From contig CAMJWQ010000093.1 in the NCBI GenBank assembly GCA_946409475.1, positions 1 to 10,540 on the forward strand: a stretch of DNA of 10,540 bases, given 5' to 3'. The position numbers were made by a program, and so were the translations under genes. The notes beneath the pieces were generated by a model, which worked only from the letters and a program-made list of their open reading frames with translations, made no database searches and was not told where the DNA came from. Below are positions 6,238 through 10,540 of this stretch, one piece after another. How positions within the stretch are numbered: position 1 is the stretch's first letter; every line of letters starts with the position of its first letter. This stretch comes from an uncultured Lachnospiraceae bacterium. Its GTDB lineage: Bacteria; Bacillota; Clostridia; Lachnospirales; Lachnospiraceae.

Positions 6238-6822
6238 TTGGATGAAACGAGTCAAAAAATAATTGATGCCACGATGGAACTCATCAAAGAAAAGGGATAT
6301 GTCGCGACAACGACAAAGAACATAGCCAACAGGTCGCACATAAACGAATGTACGATTTTCCGAAAATTTAACGGCAAGAAAGATATCGTCTTATCGGGAA
6401 TGGACCAGGAGAAATGGCGTGCGAATGTATCGAAGGCTGTTTTTCAGGATGTGAAGTGGGAGCTGCGATCGGATCTTGAAATGTTCATGCGTAATTATCT
6501 TGAAAGAGTCACCCCCGATTTCGTCAGCCTTTCTATCGGTTTGCGCGCTCCTCAGATTTATGAGGACACCATGCCATATGTTATGAAAATTCCCGACGCG
6601 TTTCTCCGGTCTTTGGTATCCTATTTTGAAGCAATGCATGAAAAAGGTAAGATTGGAAGCTGTGATTTTGAATCCCTCGCTATGACGATTCTTTCAGCTA
6701 CTTTTGGTTTCACTTTTTTGAAGGCTTCCTTTGGCGATCAGTTATCAGGGGTTAAGCAGGAGGAATATATCAAGAACAGTGTTTCCCTGTTTTTAAAGGG
6801 GATTCTACAGGACGAACAATGA
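6238..6822 (+). CDS. TetR/AcrR-family transcriptional regulator
   Basis: A 194-residue repressor. An upstream in-frame TTG at 6175 is rejected as start because it is the -35 box; the TTG at 6238 is preferred because GGGAGGG lies 8 bases before it, downstream of the promoter and operator. The N-terminal 50 residues form the TetR helix-turn-helix: SQKIIDATMELIKEKGYVAT (about 5-24), TTKNIANRSHINECTIFRKF (25-44) and the closing KKDIVL. The remaining 140 residues are helical and variable, as in the ligand-binding domains of the family, with no recognisable ligand signature. It sits upstream of the ilvB-ilvN remnant on the same strand, and a second operator-like site lies between them, suggesting that it once controlled both itself and that downstream operon. 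The gene itself looks intact. Confidence 0.9.
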   Translation: MDETSQKIIDATMELIKEKGYVATTTKNIANRSHINECTIFRKFNGKKDIVLSGMDQEKWRANVSKAVFQDVKWELRSDLEMFMRNYLERVTPDFVSLSIGLRAPQIYEDTMPYVMKIPDAFLRSLVSYFEAMHEKGKIGSCDFESLAMTILSATFGFTFLKASFGDQLSGVKQEEYIKNSVSLFLKGILQDEQ

Positions 6823-6864
6823 AAATGGTACCGTCAAAAGGTTGGCAGCATCAAGATTAGACCA

Positions 6865-6886
6865 TTCGCAAGCGAGCATTTGCATA
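6865..6886. promoter_or_regulatory. Second, degenerate copy of the TetR operator
   Basis: Aligned without gaps to the 22-bp operator at 6201-6222, this site matches at 15 of 22 positions, including the left-arm core GCAAG (6868-6872) and the right arm TTGCATA (6880-6886). Its own symmetry is limited to GCAA/TTGC. It lies 23 bases before the start codon of the ilvB remnant, where an operator for that gene would be expected. Confidence 0.5.
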
Positions 6887-6908
6887 TCGTGGGAAGGGAG
6901 GCAATAAT

Positions 6909-7386
6909 ATGACATAACAGGTGCGGAGCTTTTGGTGAAAGCACTAAAACAAGAGAAAGTTGATATCCTGTTTGGGTATCCGGGCGGCCAGGCAATCGAC
7001 CTGTTTAACGCCCTATATGGGCAAAAGGAGATTGAAGTTATTCTGCCGCGCCATGAACAGGTGGCCACAAACCTGATTGGGAACGATGCGTTTCAAGAGG
7101 TTGATATTGTTGGGATTACAAGAAATATCAGCAAATATGCGGTTACCGTCCGAAGCCGTCAGGATTTAGGAAGAATAATTAAGAGGCTTTTTATATTGCA
7201 AGGACTGGGAAGCCGATAAAACTGACCTTTTCCGCTTAGCTCAGGTATATGATATAAATATCCTGGATTTCAGTAAGACGACTGTTTTGCTGGAGTGTGT
7301 TCAGGCAGAAAACGAAAATGATAAAATTAATATGTGAAAGATTTGATAATCCGGTTGAAATTGCCAGAGGCGGAAGTGTTGTTTAG
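6909..7386 (+). pseudogene. ilvB: Collapsed acetolactate synthase remnant: ilvB fused to ilvN by deletion
   Basis: The ribosome binding site (GGAAGGGAGG, 6892-6901) and ATG (6909) survive, but the third codon is TAA because one base is missing (ATG ACA TAA instead of ATG ACA ATA ACA). In the next frame the large-subunit N-terminus reads TGAELLVKALKQEKVDILFG, then YPGGQAIDLFNALY and LPRHEQ with the catalytic glutamate. Around 7055-7062 it jumps directly to VATNLIGNDAFQEVDIVGIT, skipping about 60 residues of the ThDP-binding domain. A frameshift near 7181 moves the pattern EAFYIARTGK into another frame. From about 7210 the sequence reads ADKTDLFRLAQVYDINILDF and then SKTTVLLECVQ, resembling the C-terminal half of the small regulatory subunit IlvN; after another frameshift near 7330 it ends with RFDNPVEIARGGSV and TAG. 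The C-terminal two-thirds of ilvB and the ACT domain of ilvN are gone. Intact acetolactate synthase makes the first committed step of branched-chain amino acid synthesis; this copy cannot. Confidence 0.8.
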
Positions 7387-7432
7387 AGTAGTAAAAATGA
7401 AATAAAAATAGGAATAGGAGGAGAAAAAACAG

Positions 7433-7765
7433 ATGTCAAATATATTTCCTGAACCGATTATAAAGCTTCCAAAGGCTGATATTCCATTGCAAGGAATTAG
7501 TGCCTACCTTTCACAGGGAGATACCTATCAGATTATTTTTATGGAATTTGCTGAGGATATTGATTTGCCGGAGCATTCGCATGCAAGCCAATGGGGAGTC
7601 GTTCTCGAAGGGAAAATCGAGTTGAATATCGACGGAGTTTCAAATACCTATATGAAAGGTGAGAGATATTACATTCCGGACGGGGTGAAGCATTCAGGAA
7701 GAATATTTGCCGGATATGCTGATATGACATTTTTCAATCAGAAAGATAGGTATGAAGTAAAATAA
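7433..7765 (+). CDS. Small single-domain cupin protein
   Basis: A complete 110-residue protein with a strong ribosome binding site (AGGAGGAG, 7417-7424). It is one cupin_2 barrel: motif 1 is LPEHSHASQWGVVLEGKIEL (residues about 45-64), with two histidines and a glutamate in the usual metal-binding spacing, and motif 2 is YIPDGVKHSGRIFAGYAD (about 81-98), with the C-terminal histidine. No extra domain, signal peptide or membrane helix is present. Cupins of this size bind a metal and a small ligand, and may be enzymes or sensors; the substrate cannot be read from the sequence. The next gene starts 29 bases later on the same strand, so the two probably share a transcript. Confidence 0.85.
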   Translation: MSNIFPEPIIKLPKADIPLQGISAYLSQGDTYQIIFMEFAEDIDLPEHSHASQWGVVLEGKIELNIDGVSNTYMKGERYYIPDGVKHSGRIFAGYADMTFFNQKDRYEVK

Positions 7766-7794
7766 ACCACAATGTCAGTAAGAGATGAGTAACT

Positions 7795-8259
7795 ATGTAC
7801 ATTAGCAAAGAAACGGAAGAACAAACAGAGGAACGATTGTTAAGAGTTCTTTCAAGAGCTGAGTTTAAGGATTTTGATAACTCATATATTTTCGAAGAAT
7901 TCCCGATTGCCGAGTTGGAATGCAAAGCGAAAGAAACGGCTATAGCTTTTGTAAGAGATGAAGAGGTTTGGAGCCAGTTAATACCCTCTCAGGATGAAAC
8001 CAAGGAGCAATTTAAAATAGTCAGTTTCCATTTCCGGGAGAACTTAGATAACAGCAGATTTGTCGGCTGGCTTGCATCCTATCTGAAACAAAAACTTGGA
8101 ACAGGTGTTTTGGTGATATGCGGACAGAACAGTAATAAAGGCGGTATATTTGATTATTGGGGATGTCCGTATGAAATAGGAGAATTATTTAAAAAAGAAA
8201 TCCTTTCGTTAATTGAAAAAGGAAAGCAAATGGAAATACCTTTACTTAATGATTGCTGA
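7795..8259 (+). CDS. Conserved protein resembling DUF6196
   Basis: A complete 154-residue soluble protein. I recognise its pattern only as a conserved family of unknown function, probably DUF6196: SKETEEQTEERLLRVLSRAE at the start, AIAFVRDEEVWSQLIP in the middle, and the well-defined block DNSRFVGWLASYLKQKLGTG with VLVICGQNSNKGGIFDYWGC after it, where the YWGCP turn is the most distinctive feature. I do not know a biochemical role. The ribosome binding site is weak (AGAGATGAG). It is the second gene of a pair with the cupin, 29 bases apart. Nothing suggests damage: the length and the two conserved blocks look complete. The DUF number is from memory and needs a profile search to confirm. Confidence 0.65.
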   Translation: MYISKETEEQTEERLLRVLSRAEFKDFDNSYIFEEFPIAELECKAKETAIAFVRDEEVWSQLIPSQDETKEQFKIVSFHFRENLDNSRFVGWLASYLKQKLGTGVLVICGQNSNKGGIFDYWGCPYEIGELFKKEILSLIEKGKQMEIPLLNDC

Positions 8260-8314
8260 ATCCAATGATATTGACCATTGTATCCTATACAGCATAAGAC
8301 CGGTGAACAATCAC

Positions 8315-8358
8315 TTTACTATTTTTTATAATAGTAAAAATTCGATAGTAAAAATTCC
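8315..8358. repeat. Inverted and tandem direct repeats before the XRE promoter
   Basis: TTTACTATT (8315-8323) and AATAGTAAA (8330-8338) form a perfect 9-bp inverted repeat with a 6-base spacer. The right arm also lies in a 14-base unit, ATAGTAAAAATTCG (8331-8344), which is immediately repeated as ATAGTAAAAATTCC (8345-8358), one base different. No T-tract follows on the plus strand, so a terminator is unlikely. The three ATAGTAAA-type copies look like a multi-site operator. Confidence 0.6.
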
Positions 8359-8368
8359 CATGTGTAGC

Positions 8369-8419
8369 TTGCAACCTTTCTAAAATATGTTATAATAAAT
8401 TATTATTATAATATAACAT
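8369..8419 (+). promoter_or_regulatory. Promoter and overlapping inverted repeat of the XRE-cupin gene
   Basis: TTGCAA (8369-8374), a 16-base spacer and a perfect TATAAT (8391-8396) with an extended -10 TGT (8388-8390) form a strong promoter. ATGTTATA (8387-8394) and TATAACAT (8412-8419) are an 8-bp inverted repeat covering the -10 box and the expected transcription start, which suits autorepression by the XRE protein encoded directly downstream. Confidence 0.7.
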
Positions 8420-8436
8420 ATGACTAGGAGGACAAA

Positions 8437-8994
8437 ATGAGTACATCCATTCCAAGCGTAGGGGAAAAGCTGAAGAAAATACGTACAAGCCAAAACCTCA
8501 CACTGGATGACGTGGCGAAGATTACGACCGTCAGCAAACCGATGCTGGGTCAAATTGAGCGAGGGCAGTCGTCTCCGACTATCAATACACTCTGGAAGAT
8601 CGCAACAGGGCTGAAGGTGCCTTTATCCTCGATTTTGCAAGACCAGCAGGTGGAATATACCGTAGCAACGATTCAGAAAGATAACATTATAATTGAAGAT
8701 AACGGCCGTATGAGGGCGTATCCACTGTTTGCATATGATCCGGTAAGAAATGCGGAAACATTCTATATTGAGTTTGACCCAGGCTGCAGTCACCACTCTG
8801 AGAAACATCAGGATGGTGTTGAGGAATATATTTTTGTTCTACAAGGCAAGTTGAAGATTTGCTTAAACGGGAAAACTGTTACGGTTGAGGAAAAACAAGC
8901 GCTTCGTTTTAAGGCGGATACTTCGCACGTTTACAGTAATCCATTTGAAGAAATTTGCATGGTCAATAATATGATTTTCTATCCTGGCCGCTAA
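8437..8994 (+). CDS. XRE-family regulator with C-terminal cupin domain
   Basis: A complete 185-residue regulator with a strong ribosome binding site (AGGAGG, 8426-8431). The N-terminal 65 residues are a Cro/CI-type helix-turn-helix: GEKLKKIRTSQNLTLDDVAK, then VSKPMLGQIERGQSSPTINT and LWKIATGLKVPLSSIL, with the canonical QIERGxSSPT recognition helix. The C-terminal part (about 105-180) is a cupin_2 barrel: YIEFDPGCSHHSEKHQDGVE with two histidine pairs and a glutamate, EEYIFVLQGKLKICLNG, and ALRFKADTSHVYSNP. This architecture is that of SutR/PuuR-type regulators, which sense sulfur compounds, polyamines or other metabolites. The MBL hydrolase follows after 12 bases, so the pair is an operon and the hydrolase is the likely target (inference). 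The ligand is unknown. Confidence 0.92.
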   Translation: MSTSIPSVGEKLKKIRTSQNLTLDDVAKITTVSKPMLGQIERGQSSPTINTLWKIATGLKVPLSSILQDQQVEYTVATIQKDNIIIEDNGRMRAYPLFAYDPVRNAETFYIEFDPGCSHHSEKHQDGVEEYIFVLQGKLKICLNGKTVTVEEKQALRFKADTSHVYSNPFEEICMVNNMIFYPGR

Positions 8995-9006
8995 GGAGGT
9001 GCAGCA

Positions 9007-9885
9007 ATGTATGAACTGGTAAAGGTCGGAAGTAATAGCTATTACATCAACTGTCCGGCGAAAATGGGGCTTTATGTTGGTCAGGATAATGAGGTTTATC
9101 TGGTAGACGGCGGAAGCGACAAGGATGCGGGAAGAAAAGTCCGACAGATCCTGGAAAAAAATAACTGGTACCTGAAAGCAATTCTGAACACCCATTCCAA
9201 TGCCGATCATATTGGGGGAAACAAATATTTACAGAGCCAGACAGGCTGTAAAATCTACGCGCCGGGAATCGACTGCGACTTCACACGCCACCCTCTGCTG
9301 GAGCCTTCCTTTCTGTATGGCGGCTATCCGCCAAAGGATTTGCGGCACAAATTTCTGATGGCCCAGGAGAGTGACGCGGAATATCTGAATGAGGAGGTAT
9401 TGCCGCATGGTATGACAATTCTCCCACTGCCGGGGCATTTTTTCGACATGGTTGGTTATCGTGATGCGGACAATGTGGTCTATTTGGCGGACTGTCTGTC
9501 GAGCAAGGAAACGCTGGAAAAATATCAAATCAGTTTTATATATGACGTGGCGGCCTATCTCAATACGCTGGAAATGGTAAAGACACTGGAAGCCTCCATG
9601 TTTGTTCCTGCTCACGCGGAAGCGACAAACAACATCGCACCGCTGGCTCAGCTCAATATTGACAAGGTACAGGAGATTACGGAAAAGATACTGCAGTTCT
9701 GCAAGGAGCCGCTTTGTTTTGAACATATCCTGCAAAAGCTGTTCAATGAGTATGACCTCACCATGAATTTTGAGCAGTATGTTCTTGTGGGCAGCACGGT
9801 TCGTTCTTATCTCGCATGGCTAAAGGATACGGGCAAAATCAATGTCGATTTTGAAAGCGGTTTACCGCTGTGGTCATTCGCCTAA
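9007..9885 (+). CDS. MBL-fold metallo-hydrolase with a variant metal-binding motif
   Basis: A complete 292-residue protein with its ribosome binding site (TAAGGAGG, 8993-9000) overlapping the end of the XRE-cupin gene. The MBL fold is clear: VYLVDGGSDKDAG (residues 30-42), NTHSNADHIGGNKYLQ (61-76, motif 2), LPLPGHFFDMVGYR (139-152, motif 3 histidine H144), VVYLADCLSS (157-166, bridging aspartate D162) and FVPAHAE (199-205, last histidine H203). The usual HxHxDH reads H63-S-N65-A-D67-H68, so the second metal histidine is replaced by asparagine. Such enzymes hydrolyse thioesters, lactones, phosphodiesters and other substrates; the replacement may shift the metal site towards one metal or change specificity. 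An additional helical C-terminal domain of about 80 residues follows the fold, resembling the end of other MBL hydrolases. Control by the upstream XRE-cupin protein is likely. Confidence 0.9.
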   Translation: MYELVKVGSNSYYINCPAKMGLYVGQDNEVYLVDGGSDKDAGRKVRQILEKNNWYLKAILNTHSNADHIGGNKYLQSQTGCKIYAPGIDCDFTRHPLLEPSFLYGGYPPKDLRHKFLMAQESDAEYLNEEVLPHGMTILPLPGHFFDMVGYRDADNVVYLADCLSSKETLEKYQISFIYDVAAYLNTLEMVKTLEASMFVPAHAEATNNIAPLAQLNIDKVQEITEKILQFCKEPLCFEHILQKLFNEYDLTMNFEQYVLVGSTVRSYLAWLKDTGKINVDFESGLPLWSFA

Positions 9886-9924
9886 GAGAAAGAGAAATCT
9901 ATTTTACAATTGTGGGGATAGAAA

Positions 9925-10119
9925 ATGTGGAGAGTAATCAAAATAGCATCGCTTTTCATATTTTGTTGTTTGATCATATTTTTTGTGACTGCGGCAATCT
10001 ATCATTATGTCATGCTAAAAATAAAAAAGGCTAAAATAAAGCAGGTTGGAACTACAGTTGAAGTTGACGGCTATAACATGAATGTTTATCTGGAAGGTAA
10101 GAACAATACTGCCCATTGA
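9925..10119 (+). pseudogene. N-terminal fragment of a membrane-anchored alpha/beta hydrolase
   Basis: The 64-residue frame starts with a membrane anchor (VIKIASLFIFCCLIIFFVTA, residues 4-23) followed by an amphipathic linker and TTVEVDGYNMNVYLEGKNNT. That VxVDGxxMxVYxEG strand opens anchored alpha/beta hydrolases, where it is normally followed by a hydrophobic strand and the oxyanion loop. Here the frame stops at once with TGA, so the catalytic serine, aspartate and histidine are all missing. A short frame after it (MAKLLTEIVNRLCEAEKN, 10120-10173) could be the distal end of the same gene after a deletion. The ribosome binding site is weak (GGGGAT). Confidence 0.6.
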
Positions 10120-10204
10120 TGGCAAAATTGCTTACTGAAATCGTCAACCGGCTTTGTGAAGCAGAAAAAAACTGATTTTGAAAGCGAAAATAGGATATAG
10201 TTTA

Positions 10205-10240
10205 AATAAAAGCGACGGTAAAAACCGCCGCTTTTATTTT
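10205..10240 (+). terminator. Rho-independent terminator, probably bidirectional
   Basis: AATAAAAGCGACGGT (10205-10219) pairs with ACCGCCGCTTTTATT (10224-10238) with a single A-C mismatch and a 4-base AAAA loop. The right arm ends in a T-rich run (TTTTATTTT), and the A-rich left arm would serve the other strand. It marks the end of the region that includes the XRE-cupin/MBL operon and the hydrolase fragment. Confidence 0.85.
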
Positions 10241-10248
10241 GAATCTCT

Positions 10249-10304
10249 AAATGTCTCAAAACTGTGACAATTGATTTTGCAGCTGAGACTTTTTAGAGAC
10301 ATTT
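10249..10304. repeat. Inverted repeat at the edge of a possible mobile element
   Basis: AAATGTCTC (10249-10257) and GAGACATTT (10296-10304) are exact reverse complements 38 bases apart. Partial further copies of the word TCTC/GAGA occur between them (GAGAC at 10285-10289). The repeat lies between the terminator and a TATAAT-containing stretch (10311-10316), where base composition changes. It could be a recombinase or replication-protein site, or an operator. Confidence 0.4.
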
Positions 10305-10319
10305 GCCCATTATAATTAA

Positions 10320-10436
10320 ATCAAAACAATTTGCGGTTGTTCCAAAGCTGCTGTTCAGGACAGCATTAAAGCGGTTCGCAAAAAATGCCAGGATTTTTTT
10401 GAAAACGGCCCCTACGAAATGGGTTTTTCGGGCTAA
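10320..10436 (+). other. Short coding-like frame of unknown identity
   Basis: Between a TAA (10317-10319) and a TAA (10434-10436) one frame reads ICGCSKAAVQDSIKAVRKKC, then QDFFENGPYEMGFSG. Its composition (charged helix, then an aromatic ending) looks like protein, but there is no ATG, GTG or TTG start. It may be the 3' end of a gene cut at the element boundary. A second frame across 10303-10540 is also open, so chance cannot be excluded. Confidence 0.25.
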
Positions 10437-10444
10437 CCAAGTGA

Positions 10445-10510
10445 AGGGCATTTTGCCCTATCACATGAGCAAGAAGGACAGGCAGTTTTACGCTGCTCTG
10501 TCCCTCTTGC
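10445..10510 (+). promoter_or_regulatory. Long leader hairpin before the last gene
   Basis: A small stem, AGGGCA (10445-10450) with TGCCCT (10454-10459), is followed by a long one: GCAAGA (10469-10474) with TCTTGC (10505-10510), GGACAG (10476-10481) with CTGTCC (10498-10503) and GCAG (10482-10485) with CTGC (10493-10496). It has one A-C mismatch, one bulged T and a 7-base loop: 16 base pairs ending 5 bases before the ribosome binding site GGAGG. No T-tract follows. It could block ribosome access or bind a protein or RNA controlling the next gene. Confidence 0.6.
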
Positions 10511-10528
10511 CGTCTGGAGGTTTCGCCC

Positions 10529-10540
10529 ATGCCAATCATC
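10529..10540 (+). CDS. Start of a gene cut by the window edge (MPII...)
   Basis: GGAGG (10516-10520) lies 8 bases before an ATG, and the first four codons read Met-Pro-Ile-Ile. I recall MPIIR as the beginning of helix-turn-helix or DnaD-like replication-initiation proteins of conjugative elements in gut Firmicutes, but four residues are too few for a family call. The hairpin and inverted repeat upstream would suit such an element. Confidence 0.35.

Noticed and set aside
8331..8358. Tandem 14-base repeat as a CRISPR or CRISPR-like array
   Set aside because: Only two adjacent units, no spacers and no cas genes.
9229..9735. 168-codon open frame on the minus strand
   Set aside because: Lies wholly inside the clear MBL hydrolase gene and has no recognisable protein motifs or ribosome binding site.

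Overview
The window looks like a low-GC Firmicute, most likely a member of the Clostridia. The evidence is the AT-rich composition, strong AGGAGG-type ribosome binding sites, several TTG starts, and the families present (DUF2000, XRE-cupin, RhuM, YhgE-type membrane protein). I saw no rRNA, tRNA or CRISPR array. Family calls come from recognising motifs and family-like stretches by eye; no database search was run.

Layout. Positions 1-384 hold the C-terminal end of a superfamily 1 helicase. Positions 385-3480 are mostly a gene graveyard: a possible PIN-domain start, a frameshifted rhuM, a possible RlmD-like tail, an intact SAM methyltransferase, the C-terminal part of a metallo-beta-lactamase (MBL) fold hydrolase, a strong terminator, and the C-terminal part of a YhgE/ABC-2-type membrane protein. 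Positions 3618-5792 are an intact three-gene operon: AraC-family regulator, EamA/DMT exporter and DUF2000 protein. Positions 5875-6125 hold two scrambled remnants (a small membrane protein and a P1-family peptidase). Positions 6175-7386 form a TetR unit: promoter, palindromic operator and intact regulator, then a second operator-like site in front of a collapsed ilvB-ilvN remnant. Positions 7433-8259 carry a small cupin and a conserved protein resembling DUF6196. Positions 8315-9885 carry a regulatory region, an XRE-cupin regulator and an MBL-fold hydrolase. An N-terminal piece of an alpha/beta hydrolase and a terminator follow. From about 10241 the sequence changes character: inverted repeats, a long hairpin, and the first codons of a gene (MPII...) that may be a replication or HTH protein of an integrative element.

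How it fits together. The intact genes are mainly regulators paired with a transporter or enzyme, typical of sensing and detoxifying small molecules. Three proteins carry cupin or cupin-like sensor domains (AraC N-terminus, stand-alone cupin, XRE C-terminus). Around them are about seven recognisable broken genes plus two doubtful ones, showing frameshifts, internal deletions and a lost start codon. This suggests relaxed selection or repeated insertion and deletion. I see no clear-cut new defence or mobile system. The most informative signals are the duplicated TetR operator, the MBL hydrolase with an altered metal motif, and the hairpin leader at the right edge.
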